From Adenanthera pavonina (lineage: Eukaryota > Streptophyta > Magnoliopsida > Fabales > Fabaceae), in assembly GCA_026686845.1 (NCBI GenBank), contig JAIVEN010000006.1:31356501-31420500 (forward strand): a DNA stretch of 64,000 nt. Reading direction: 5' to 3'. The notes under the pieces were generated by a model. That model was not told where the DNA came from. It searched no databases and was given only the letters and a program-made list of their open reading frames with translations. Each line of letters starts with the position of its first letter. Positions within the stretch are counted from its first letter, which is position 1. The position numbers were made by a program, and so were the translations under genes. Below are positions 10,213 to 22,244 of the stretch, piece after piece.

Positions 10213-12775
10213 CATTACTTAAAATCATCAAAACCAACCAAAAGGACAAAACAATACTGGGGCTACGGCTAGTTGTAGTACTACTGTCGCCTTATAGGGG
10301 CAGCATAGGTTGGCGTCGAAGTATCACTTGCTAATGCCATATCAGTAAATTTTTGATTTTCTGATTGGACTTCCGATGCACACAATTTCATGCTTCAACC
10401 TTTGATTAACTTGATTTCAACTCCTACAGGTCAATCTTGTCCCAATCTAACTATAAACACCAGTTTCACCTTATTTCACCTTTGTATAAAGATTTTGGAC
10501 ACCTGTAACCAATTTAGTCACTTTTTGGCCATAAGCAAGAACTTGACACCACCAATTGCCAACCATGAGCAATTAGTATTAGGAGACCATTCAAACATGT
10601 CATAAGAGGCACAAAGAATACGTCCAAGAGGGTTTTAACCCAGAGAGACCACTCCTTCAAGTTTCAACCTCCTTGAACTCTAACTCAAGCTAATAGGCTA
10701 TGTGCCCTTTTTACAGACCAAAGGTCCAAAACCCACGCTAGACTCCTAGTCTAGGAATAACAACATATAGGGACCTGAGACATCAATCTCAAATCCAACA
10801 TAGCCAAATATCTAGGAAAGATACATCACGTAGCATATAGGACATAATCAACATTCAACAATAAGCATACAATAGTCATACCTCAAATCATATCGGTTCA
10901 TAAATCTATACACAAATAGTGGCACTTTATTGAAGTTAAAGGAATAACAAAGACATGGGGAATACAGCCCCCCGTACCTACAAGTGCACTCTCAATTCTC
11001 TTTACTCAAGCCTTCCTTGTCCTTACTTGAACTAGATCCTTCACCTGGAGTTATTAGCCACAAGGTGAGACATACATCCCAGTAATTATGGGTAAATACA
11101 TGCATACCCAAAATCATGCTAATAACAAATATAATTCATCACCAATGTAGTATGCATGATATGGAGATACCAATCCCATCAATACACGGCTAGAATCATG
11201 AAATAGTTACCATGACAAGGCAACCTTAACCAGTGGCCCCTTTCAAATGATCTATGATGGCCAATTTTGGGGTCACTGCCTAGCTCTCCTCCTAATGGTC
11301 ATGACCCGGGTAAAGGCCATTGCACCAAAGATTGGACCATGACTCTCCTTCCCTTGAACCACCGAAATTAGTGGCTATTTAGAAAAGGTGCATCCCAATT
11401 CACAGCCACTTGAGTCTCCTAGCTATAGGACGACTATTTAGTGACTAGAATATACATAAGCCGTACCACTTGAACGCAAGACCTCGTGTGCTATTTAGCG
11501 GATTAACATACCACGTGATATATAGAGCATCTTCACCCAGACTATATGTCCCAATAATGTATACAATGTGATAGTGCCCAACACATGCTAACATGTCAAC
11601 ATATATCACTTTCTAATGTACCAGGATGCCATATGAATGTATACAATATATTATGGGATGCATAATCATCATTTCATATCAATAATCATCAAGATTTACA
11701 TATATCATAATCACTAACATCACATTGCCATTTTCATCATACAACGAGATAGGGATAAATAACTTACTAGCTGTATTGCTGCATATATCATGATATGAAT
11801 ATGATCAACCATAATCAAGCTATAAGACATATCATGATATGAAATGGTAAAACATATATAAAGCATACATATCATGATGTGAAAATGACTGAACATATAT
11901 CACAAACATATAAAGAAAAACTCTTGTTACTTCAACTGTCCAACCTACTTGACACCTTAGTAGGCCAATAGAGCAACCATAAACAATTCGTTGCCTTCCC
12001 AAACACAAACCATAGCCAAGAAATCACAATTGGGTCAAACAAACAACCTACATAACATCAATTCCTCATTACCCTCATAAATCCTCAACCATTAGCATAC
12101 ACATTTACCAACTTGAACATAAACCGAATGGAAATAAAACTTCATCAAGCAAACCTAAGCATCAAAACACTCTAGACAACTCTTAGAATCATAAACCTAC
12201 TTCCTCAAGTTCAGATTCCCAAACATGTCAACATTTGAGGGTTAGGGTTTGGAAGATATCCTACTTAAACATCATAAAACCAACACCCAGTCCATAGAAA
12301 CATCCAACAATACCTCTAGAACACATTTAAGCACAAATTAATCGGTGGAATTTAGCCCAAACTAGAACCATAGCCCAAATCATGAAAAGCACTAAATAAT
12401 CTTAAAGAAAAATGAAGAGGAGGGTTAAGGATCAACTTACTAGCAAGAGTGAGGCTTCCCAAATCTCAAAATCATGTCATGTTACTCCCAAATACTAAAC
12501 CCTAGTAGAGCAATTCATACTCCCTCTATTTTTCTTTTCACCTAGTAACTGGTTTGACTCCTAATTTAAACCGATTCAGCATCGGTCGCGTAATGCCACT
12601 TAAGTTCTCCATGGTGCCAATGTCTACTATCTCTCAATGGTTGTGGCGCTACTGCTCCTCATCACGGTGCCAGGTCATTTTGTCCTGTTCCTCACTTTGT
12701 CTTAATTTCGACCCTTTCTCTGATCCTGGCTTCCTCTAGTCCTATACTAATTATCAATAGTCATTTTGGGATTAA
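10213..12775 (-). mobile_element. Ty3/gypsy LTR of family B (solo or fragment)
   Basis: Matches the LTRs of the chromovirus backbone. For example, the block at 11,240-11,420 (GGCCAATTTTGGGGTCAC and the following ATGACCCGG) recurs at 33,370-33,540 and 63,660-63,830. The block GAGTCTCCTAGCTATAGG near 11,414 recurs around the SIRE insertion at 33,541/35,167. The right end, reversed, reads TATAATGACCCTAAATAT, a decayed TGTAATGACCC LTR start. It adjoins the TRIM-like element directly. Boundaries are approximate and no TSD was resolved. Confidence 0.6.
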
Positions 12776-15135
12776 TATTTAGGGTCATTATAGCTTGGGA
12801 ACACTATAAAGAACACTCTACTAAGCTCAAGAATAACCTTTTTGAAACTGAGATTTCTCAAAACAACTAAGCAAAATATTGAAAGGAGAAAAGTAGCGAG
12901 TAATCAGACAACAAACAAAAATAGTATATGCCTTGTTTTTAACCAAACCAAGCTTATATCCTCATGGGACAAGACAATTGAACAACCTCTAAGTTTCATT
13001 AAGAGTTACCAAATTTCCCCCACACCTTCTGCTTTTCTCTTTTGTTGGCCAAAAGACTAAAAACAACCTTTGTACAAATTAACTTAACTAGCTACTCTCA
13101 GAAATAAAGGTTCCATTAAAAAACTTAGAGAGGGAGGGGCTGATCAGAGTACTCAATAACTAGGGGTGATGTCACTTGAGTGGGAGGTGGAGCTGAAGCT
13201 GGAAGTTGGTTTGCAAAAAAAATATCAAAAAGAAAATATGTTGTTAATTAGTTGTTAAAGTTATCATACACCATATGTGAGCAATATTAAACAAGATATA
13301 ATATATATATATATATATATAACTAAAGAGAAAATGGAATAGGAAGTAGAAATGAAGAAAGAGAAGTAGGTACGTTTGCAGTGAGTGAAGGAAGAGGCAA
13401 AGACATTGCAAAGGTAAGCGATGTAGAGAGCAATAGGAAATAGGTTTCACTTAAGACCCATGTGCAACCTGATGAATGGGTTTTGCCATCATCAAATAAC
13501 AAATAGTGATGGAGTATGTGACGCTAGCTAAGGGTTTGATGGCCAGGAGAGAAGAGAGTGCTGCTAGGTTTGATGGGGTGTGTTTGGGGCTAATGGGGTT
13601 AAGGTTTGATGACGACATTAAGTGTTGCGAGGGGTGAGCAACAACAATGAGAGGACAGAGGGTTTGCTACAAGGGAACTAAAGAAACTTTGGCCGTAATA
13701 GAGGTAATGAACTTTGTTGCATTATGGACTGACCCTGTTTTGGCACCAAAAACAAAGGAAACATTATAGGATGATGGGATTATCCCACAATCCTAAAAAT
13801 TAAATATTTCCAAGACGGTGAGATATATCATCGTCTTGGAAAAAATGATTTATAGTGGCTTATATTTATGAAATTGCCATCATGCAAATTTTTTAGGACT
13901 ATTATATTTTGACCGTCCTAAAAGATAGTCTTAGAATATCTTGACAGTCTTAGAATATCTTTTTTCTACTGATTTTAAAGACTATTTTACTTGAACAACT
14001 ATCCCCTAAGATTGAATAAATCCTTCTTGAGATTGACTTACGCACATAAAATTGTAGGAAGATAGAAAACAATGCAAACAACAAAAGAAAAAGTGTGTGT
14101 ATTGCTTTTGCTTGTGTGTTGAAAAAATGATCAAGAAAGTAAATATTCATAGGAGAAAAAAGTAGAACGTTGGAAGGCTAATTAAAATGAGAATGTTAGA
14201 GACATAAAGGAGTGAGACATTGGCATTAAAATGGAGGTTTCATGACATGAAAGATTGGAAGTTACCAAGCCACCAATGGGAATTAGTGGCCAACGTTTAA
14301 AATAAGATCAATCAATGATTTCAATGGTTAAATGTATTCTCCATTGGCTTTAGAAACTAAAATTTACAATCAACTTCAATCGCATAACACCATGATGATA
14401 AAAAAAATACATTAATTATATAGCTATCGGTTAAGTAAAAATGATAAACATATTTTTAATTTTATATGAAAAGAATTAATTTTATTTTTTTCATTAGTCA
14501 CATTTAAATAACTAATTTTAAAAATAAAATCATTTTTGGCATTTTGAAATACTCTACGTAACATAATATACTACAAGCTTGGGTACCGTTTTCTCTTGAG
14601 GTTGTGGCAAAAAATTTGTATTTAAATATTTCAATGTAGTGTTGTGATATATCTACAAGTTTTGGGTAGGAGTTTTTGGATGATTAAGCTCGTGGTTTCT
14701 TAAATGCTGGCCTCTTTCCCTGGGAGTTTTTCTGAAGCATGAATTTTTGGACCATTAGCTGTTGGTTGTAATGGAAGTTGTTTTGGGTTCAAATATGAAT
14801 AAGTATGTTGTTGGTTGAATGGGTGTGGGTAGAAGCTTTAAATTCTAATTTGTGGTCAATTGGAGGCTACGTAAGCACTTAATTGGTGTGTAAATTGGTT
14901 GTGTAGGATGTGAGCTTGCTTGATTGAAGTTTCTACACTCCAAGAAGTTGTTTAAAAGCAATCAATTCATTGATAAGTGGTTACTTTGATGTATGAAGAA
15001 ATTGGGCCTTGTAGATACCAAAAGGTCTTGGTGATTGGAAATGGTTCTATTGTTTGATGATTTGTTTTGGTCTATTTTATGATTGGAACATTGTGTATTA
15101 ACTTGGATTGTATCCCTCTTATATGTATGTAGTTG
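12776..15135. other. Non-coding stretch with CACTA-like subterminal repeats
   Basis: No gene supported. 13,805-13,975 holds inverted repeats (CCAAGACG...CGTCTTGG) and repeated TCTTAGAATATCTT motifs, treated above as a possible CACTA end. 13,980-15,135 is AT-rich with nothing recognisable. Confidence 0.4.
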
Positions 15136-15990
15136 GTTTTATTAGAAAGACTGGTTTGCCCAAGAAAGGGGTGAATTAGGCATTCGAAATTTTTTTGCAA
15201 AACAAGAAGCAATACATTAGTGCAAGACTCAACAAAACAGAGCAACCAAGGGAATGTTTGAGAGAAACCCTCTTATTCATTTATCATGTTTCCTCAAATA
15301 TGCCATAAGTAAGTCCTTATACGATAAACTATCAAGAAACAATTAGATGATTGTTCAAGTGTGTCACACTTTCAAACCTAGAAGCTTAAACAAATAAGCA
15401 GAAAGGGAATGATCGTATAAGCCATTGAAGCTCAACAACTTTGAGTTTTTCAAAAAGAAGCACTTAAATGCATTTGGAAATTCATCATAAATGATTATCG
15501 AGTGCACAAAAGTTGAAAATAAAACTCAAGAAGCATGACGATCATTCAAGAGTAAACTCAATGAATGCTTAAGAGTGCATTAGAGAAAACACTTCATTTT
15601 CCCAAGCACGATGATCGTTCAAGTGTTTACACTCTGATCATTTAAGAGACATCACAAAATCAAAATCTCTTGTTCAAACATGCTATTAAGAATAAGAGTC
15701 AAAGCCATGAACGTTCAAGCTATTTCTAGCAAGCATCTCCATACAAACCTAGTTTTTTAATTCTACAAGGAAATTCTTAATGAAAAAATAAGGCAGATTT
15801 TCAATGAAAAAACACTTTGAAAACTTAGGTTTTTCATCTATTATGTTTGAGAAAACAAGTTATCACTGATTATAATGAGGTTAAGTGTAATTAAAGCCAT
15901 TACTTAACTTTTCCATCATAAGAAAAGAAAAGATTACATCAAATGAAAAACAGATCTTCTCTTGGATGCTTTCTTTATCATTTGTTTTTG
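15136..15990 (-). mobile_element. Old SIRE-type copia LTR remnant
   Basis: The left edge has CCCAAGAAAGGGGTGAATTAG, equivalent to the terminal CTTGGGAAG...GAATTC-type block at the LTR ends at 33,560 and 51,880 (reversed). The interior repeats a GATGATCGTTCAAG-like motif at least four times (about 15,347; 15,537; 15,609; 15,636). The right boundary is uncertain; no TSD. Confidence 0.4.
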
Positions 15991-16074
15991 ATTAGTCACA
16001 TTTTTCCATTATTTTTATCTTCTATACTTTAGGTTTTTCTAGTGCAATTTTGGTTAATTCTGGGTATTTAGTGT

Positions 16075-17867
16075 TGTTAGAATTAATATAATATAAGTTT
16101 TGATGATGTCAAATATAGAATAATAAGGAACAAATGCTTCATAGTTATCTAATATATATTGTTCCTTAAAAAAGTAAAATATGAATCAACATGTATCTAA
16201 TCATGTTTATAATGCATATATTATGCTATACACTAATATATCCACTATATTTTTATATTTTATAATATAAATTGGATATATAAATTAGACTAACTACTTG
16301 GTCTATATAAGTATAATACATCAAGTATAGGATTTTCTAAATAAAAAGAGTGAGCATTTGAATAAAGAATTGAGAATCAACATCATATCTTACTCAAAGA
16401 AGAAGAGGAGAAATGATACTCTAAGAAATTGAAGATCAAAAGGGAGCATGCCAAGAAGGGGATGACCAAGTAAAAGTGGAACTCAAGCATTGAAAACCTA
16501 GTTATTAGGTATATTTTATTTTCTTTTAGGCCTTAAGATAGTTTTAATCTTTGAAATTTACTTAATCTTGTTGTCATATGTTTTAAACAAGTTAGATTAA
16601 GTAAATTTAATGTTAGCATATGTTAGAATTGAGAAATATTGACTAATAAATGAATTTTGTATTTGACTTATGTTTATTCTATACAAAATTTGAACTTTTC
16701 TTAGTGTAATTCAAAGTTACAGAGATTTAATCTTTGACAGACAAATTTCAGTTCTGAAATTTGAATTTTGGGCTAAGCATTATTAATAAAAGTGTGCAGA
16801 ATTCGCATAAAATTTAGTCAAAATTAGAATGTTGGTGAAGTTCAAAATGAGTTCATTGTCACTACCTTTGACAGAGGAATTTTGGACTTTAAAGTACAAA
16901 TTTTAAAATGAGAACTAGTGATTCCTGGTAGAGCATGTCTCTGACAGATGAACTTTTGTATCATGTTGAATGTACCTCTAATAGACGAATTTCAGGTTTT
17001 GAAATTTGAATTTTGAAGTGCACTGTGAAAATTTAAGACTATTCAAACTTCAACAGATGCACTTCTAGTTTGAAAAACTTGAAATTCAAATTTCACTCTA
17101 TGACAGATGAATTTATGAACTTCAATATTAAACACATAACTATGCTATTTTTGTGAAATTCATCTATTAATCCCTGAAATTTGAATTTTAGAAAGACAGA
17201 TGCATCTAATGCGTTTGGTGAATGGCTCTTTTTATAGAGTAATAGCTAGAACTTGTGTCTAGTGAATAGATCTTGTATCTAACATCTAGTTACGCCACAA
17301 ATCTATAAATAGAACCTCATTTGAACTTATGGGTAACAATCTTAAGAGAGTTTGTGCCAAAATGTTGTTCAAATATATAAAATCTTTCTGTGTCAGCATT
17401 TTTTGATAAAAATAAAGTGAGCTTTCAATGTCATGTACTCTTAAAGGGAGTCTCATTTTTGTAATCATTCTTTTCTATAAACTTCTACGTATGATCTTAG
17501 TGTGGGGAAACACTAAGGAATATTGCACATCTTGTAAAGGTGTAGGAAGAGCAACTTCACAAGTGCCTATTGAAACTTGTGGGATATACTGAGACTTCAC
17601 AGGTGCCCAAATCAAACCTGTGAGATATAGTGGAAAATCTTAAGTGGTAACTTGGTGACTGAACGTAGGCCAAGTGATTTGGGTTAAAACAATATAAATT
17701 CTTGTGTCTTGCTCTTTATCTTATCTCTTCAATTGTTGCACTTAACTGCCTCTCTGTTTATCCTTTCTCTGCTGCACATTTGGTGAAATTGAGTTGTGAT
17801 TTAAAAAGGGAGAAAATTTTGCATTATCCAATTCACCTCCTTCTTGGGTGACTAGCCAAACCTAACA
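16075..17867 (+). mobile_element. Solo LTR, SIRE-type copia, perfect TSD
   Basis: 1,793 bp from TGTTAGAATT to CCTAACA. Flanking AGTGT at 16,070-16,074 and 17,868-17,872 is an exact 5-bp duplication. A TATAAATA box lies at 17,304-17,311, followed by TCATTTGAACTTATGGGTAAC, which parallels 51,375 and 60,850 in the full-length element. It also shares the repeated GACAGATGAATTT and GAAATTTGAATTTT motifs. So it is an older member of the same LTR family as the element at 50,288-61,384. Its terminal block reads CAATTCACCTCCTTCTTGGG. Confidence 0.85.
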
Positions 17868-18195
17868 AGTGTAACTTTATATTTTAGCCAAATTTTGAGT
17901 TTAGTGGAATTTAGGGCTAAAATTTTGGAAGTAGATTCATTTTATGTTGATTATGCATATTCAATGATTTTTGGTCTTAACGCTTTCTTTCGGAGGTGTT
18001 TCCCTTTGATTAGATTAACTCGGTGCTTAATGAAGCCTAATCAAGTGATTAATCGAGGAATTTTAGGGTTAGGTCTTGTGAGTTTTCTTTGGGGAGATAC
18101 TATTCTATACACTGTTTGACAATACATACCATCCCATATCATTAGTTTTTTATTCATGTTGAATCCGTTCTAGACCACTATGTCTACCATTTTTA
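17868..18195. other. No gene seen
   Basis: A short open stretch at 17,895-18,119 has no recognisable domain and lies between a solo LTR and a foldback element; probably chance. Confidence 0.4.
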
Positions 18196-19014
18196 GGGAG
18201 AATAATAATTAGGAACCAAAATTTTGAATTAATACCTTTTAAGGGACAATAACATTCTGAAATGACAAAAAAAGACTCATGGTCCTAAACTTAAAAATAT
18301 TTGATTATTAAATTACTCAAATACTAATGGTAATGTCAAATGACTAAATAAGAGTATCAAAACTTGAGTACAAGAGTGTCAATTTTGAAGTTGAGTGCTA
18401 AATAATATAAGCTAACAATTATAATTGATGAGTGAATCTCAATGTAAAACATGAGAAGATTAATATCAAATACTGGAATGACAATATCAAATAGCTGATG
18501 ATGAGTGTTAAAAACTTGAAGTAAGACTTCTAATTTTAGATATCTAGAGTGTCAAATATCAAATGTTTGACAATCATTTTCAGTGATTTGACACTTAAAT
18601 TTTAGGATTTGACTCTGATCTTTAGTCATTTTACACCAAATAGTTTATGTTCACTAAAATTAGAAGTTTCACTCCTAGTTTTTGACATTCCTTATTAGCC
18701 ATTTGACACTACAATTCCATGATTTGACACTAATCTTCCCCTGTTTAAAATTGAGAAATAAAATTTGATTAACTAATTACAATTATTTGCCAATATTATT
18801 TGACACTTAACTTCATGAATTTGATACTCTTGCACTTAGCTTTTTACATTCTTCTTCAGCCATATGAGTTTGCCATTCTAGGAAGGGTATTTAAGTAATT
18901 TAATAATTAAATTTCGTTAAGCTTAGGACTGTGGGTCTTTTTATGTCATTTCAAAATTTTTGGGTTCCTAAATGACATTAATTTTAAGTTTTAATTCCTA
19001 AGTGTCATTTTCCC
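18196..19014. mobile_element. Foldback-type MITE/MULE with arms spanning most of its length
   Basis: 819 bp. The first roughly 130 bp pair with the last 130 bp: GGGAGAATAATAATTAGGAA versus reversed GGGAAAATGACACTTAGGAA, then AAATGAC..AAAAAGAC and AATTATTAAATTACT blocks on both arms. Further in, GAGTGTCAAA-like and TTTGACACT-like segments keep pairing, so most of it could form one hairpin. GGGAAAATGA termini match Mutator-like MITEs. Flanking 9-mers CCATTTTTA and AAGTTTTTA match at 6 of 9. Confidence 0.75.
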
Positions 19015-19589
19015 AAGTTTTTATAATCCTGAATTCCAAACACATGTGGATCAAGATTTTATTTCTTTCTCTCTTTATGAGAACTCTTTTGTAACTTATA
19101 AACAACCCAACCATTATAAAGACAATTGAAATCAAACTAAAAAATTTTAACATCAATTATATTATTTACAAATTTTGAATTAATACAGTGTATCTCTTAA
19201 ATTTAATATGACACAGAAAAAAACAACGTAAATGTGTTTATGTGCGTAAGTCGCAACCTTTTTTCTGATTAAATATGTTAACTACAGCAATTTTTTTAAT
19301 TGATAAAAAATTTCAAAAGTAATTTTTTTAATAAATTGAGGGACTCCATAGTCGGTAGTCCAAACATGTTATCTGTACCATATTTTGGCGGTGATACATA
19401 CAAAAGGGCCGTACTTTGTAGCCTTGATTGGAGTCGGATGCTTAGGAAATCCAAGTGTTCTCCAAAATATGATGAGTTAGTTAAGAGGATCTATTAGTTT
19501 CACCTTAAAAGCTTGCTAATTCTTCTAATAAACCACAGAGAATTAAAAAGCTGAGTGGATACTACAGATTTAACGACATGTTTTATGGT

Positions 19590-19960
19590 GGGAAAATGTA
19601 TATGTTCTAATACCCTCAATGTTCCTTCTTTATATTATATTGGTCTATGGTCCTCCCAAAGAAGACAACGAAAAGTGGTATGGGATAGATTGAAAAGGAT
19701 AAGTGCTGGTATTGATGAAGAATGGCTTTTGTGTTGTCGATTTAATGACATTCTAAGCCAAAATGAGAAGTTTGGAGGGAAAACTAGAGCTGTAAGAAAA
19801 ATTTTGGGCTTCCAATCTCTTTTGGCAGATTGTCTGTTAATGGGTTTAGAGATTAACGATTTTAGGTTTACACGAATTTGGCACACATTTCTCGAATCTA
19901 TTTACCAATTCTAACACAAGTTCTCTTGATCTTGTCTTCAACTATGTTGAGGAGAAATTT
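19590..19960 (+). pseudogene. L1-type LINE endonuclease fragment
   Basis: The reading around 19,640-19,900 resembles the apurinic-like endonuclease of plant L1 LINE ORF2: QRRQRKVVWDRL, then an EEWLLCCRFNDILS block where families have W-L-V-x-G-D-F-N, then a GFQSLLADC-like helix and a FRFTR block in place of the usual FTW. The catalytic Asp of the GDFN motif is replaced (CRFN). Upstream endonuclease motifs and all reverse transcriptase are missing. A short dead relic; intact elements would nick target DNA for target-primed reverse transcription. Confidence 0.7.
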
Positions 19961-20381
19961 ACCAAGGAAGATAAGAGTCCGCTTCTTGTTGGGAAACACT
20001 AAATATAAGAACGATTTTCGCTGTCTAACCGTTGGAGTTTGAATGAAAGGAAGAAAGCTAAGTTAAGCCAAGCCATTTATTTGGCATGATAAAAATAAGG
20101 AGGAAATGGAACCAAAAAATATTAAAAGACAAAAGTACTTTTCTTATATATAAAAAAAATGCTTGTTCTAAGGGTATAATTGGCACTCCATCTTTTAATT
20201 TCTCCTATTTCAGCTATTGACCCAAAAGCATGAGGGAAAACATTCTTTAACTACCGATGGATTCCATTGCCATTACCGTTTCTCTTGAGTTACCAAGCAT
20301 GGCCTCAATTTCATTGAGTTTTCTAACACATTAGTTAAAAATAAAAATTTTGATGTCTTGAATTTTGATGTAACCCATGTA
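19961..20381. other. No gene seen
   Basis: Possibly a few decayed codons of the LINE at the start; otherwise no recognised feature. Confidence 0.3.
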
Positions 20382-20985
20382 TAAAAAATCGGACCAGAAC
20401 AGCTGGTTTGACCGATTGGACCTGGTGTCTAGTCTGGTCCAGATAAGGGGAAGAACCAGCTAAATTCAGAATCGGTGGGAATTGGTTAAAAACTGGTTAT
20501 GAACTAGTTAGAATCGATTGTGAATCGAGTTAGAACCAGTTTGAACCAATCGAATTTTTTTTATTTTTTTAATTTAAAAATGAAATAACATTATTTTTAA
20601 TACTAAATAGTATTATTTTATGGATAAATTTATTTTTTATCATTATTATAATGTTGCACAAATATTATTATGATACAACATTATTAATAATAATAAATTT
20701 ACTTAATAAATAATATAATAATAAAAAATTAGTTGATTATTTTGTATTTAAAATGTGATTATATATGAATAATAACTTATTTAAATTTTAATATTAAGTT
20801 ATGAATCTTATTAATAATAGTTTTTATATTTTTTTATATAATATATAATGTATGAAATTAAAAATATATTAATTTTATTAATACTGATTTAATTACGGTT
20901 CAACCCTGTTAAATTAGTGAACCTTAAATTAATACATGAACTGATTAAATGACCAATTCAATTTTTAATAGTTTGGATGTAACAT
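20382..20985. mobile_element. MITE-like dispersed repeat with GGTTYGAACC-type ends
   Basis: The left arm is rich in CGGACCAG, GGTTTGACCG and AACTGGTT-like words. The right arm, reversed, begins AAAAATTGAATTGGTC and contains GGGTTGAACCG. The middle is AT-rich. The arms are too diverged to fix boundaries, and the class is unknown. Confidence 0.35.
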
Positions 20986-21292
20986 AAGAAATGTCCACTT
21001 TAAAGGTAAATCAAATACACGTACATAAGTATAAAGCTAACCAAATATAAAACTAAACTTAATAAAAGCCAAAACAAATAGATCAAAGTAACAAAAATAA
21101 GTCCCAAATTTTGAAAAATCGACATGCTCAATTTCTAAATATAATAAAGATTTAAAAAAAAATCCTACTAGTGCGTGAGTGCAGCGCACACTTGCAACAA
21201 AGTTCTTCCACTTAATTTTCCAGGCGCACAAACTTATGTGTCATGTCTGATGACAATAAATTATAAAAGTTGTCGGCCACTCTTCATTTTTT
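20986..21292. other. No gene seen
   Basis: AT-rich; nothing recognised. Confidence 0.3.
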
Positions 21293-21779
21293 GGGAAAAT
21301 GATGTACAGGACCTGGAAGGGAAATAAATATGCAGGGGATCCAAAATTTGGGGAAATACACAGAAAGATCTTGGTCCTTTAAAGTTCCAAAACTAAAATT
21401 CAAGTGACAGAAATACCCTTCTCACCAACTAGTGCTCCAGAATCCTCCCTCCCCTTACTTATGGCTGTGGTTCCCACTCGTACCATACCCTCTCACTTCC
21501 CAGTTCTCACTGTTGCGTCTCCCTTGGTTTTTTTTTTTTACAAAATAAAATAAAATTACAAATATCATTATCTAACAATATTAATTAATAAGTATAAAAT
21601 AAAATTAATAATAAAAAAATATTCACAAATTAATACATATTGAAATTTGTGTAACTATATTTTTATCATTAAAATATTTAGTTAAAAATAAAAAATGATA
21701 TTGTATTTTGATATATTTTGATTAATTAATCCAAGTTGTCAATAACTAATTCATTAATTTAAAAATAACTTACGAAGTG

Positions 21780-22000
21780 ACTTTACATAAAAAAAAAGAC
21801 TCTTATTTTCAACTATCTCTTATGAATTTATAACTACTTTTTCAGAATTTATACCTATATTTTAGGAATATACAAATAGTTTTTGTGTATTTTACAAATC
21901 ATTCTTATACATTTACAAGTGATGTAAGAAATTTATAACTACATTTTAGAAATTTACAACTACCTTTTATGAATTTTTCAGCTCCTTTCTAGAAATTTAT
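21780..22000. repeat. Degenerate minisatellite, left part
   Basis: Tandem-like units of about 20-25 bp around a consensus GGAATTTACAACTACYTTTTA. Continues at 24,850-26,045 on the other side of the nested MITE and LTR. Confidence 0.7.
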
Positions 22001-22018
22001 TACTTCCTCCATTACTTT

Positions 22019-22039
22019 ATATATATATATATATATATA
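22019..22039. repeat. (AT)n microsatellite
   Basis: Uninterrupted AT run in the left arm of the MITE. Confidence 0.85.
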
Positions 22040-22244
22040 AGACGTTTAAGGTTCTTGCATGGAGATAAAAAAACATAATTAATATGTTAGAATTTATTTT
22101 AAATTTTTAAATTTTCCCTTATTGAAATAGATAAATAAAAAAAGTAATTAATAATATCTTTGACTTTTAAAATGATAGATAAGAGTATAGTTGAAAAAAT
22201 AGCAATCAAAATTGTCTTAAAATTTGAAGACGATAGATAAAAAG

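Larger units (their letters stand above)
2714..13975. mobile_element. Possible composite CACTA-like element carrying gene fragments
   Basis: Near the left edge (2,714-2,915) is a CACTA start followed by several TTTCTAGGAC/GTCCTAGAAA repeats in both orientations. Near the right edge (13,805-13,975) are related GTCCTAAAA, TCTTAGAATATCTT and CCAAGACG/CGTCTTGG repeats ending in TTTTTTCTACTGAT, which reversed resembles a decayed CACTAGTAGAAAA terminus. Subterminal repeats of this kind are typical of CACTA transposons. Between them sit short pieces of several host genes and later TE insertions (4,480-5,908; 8,697-10,212; 10,213-12,775). No transposase was recognised, the termini are not perfect and the TSD was not resolved, so one single element is only a hypothesis. 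Confidence 0.3.
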
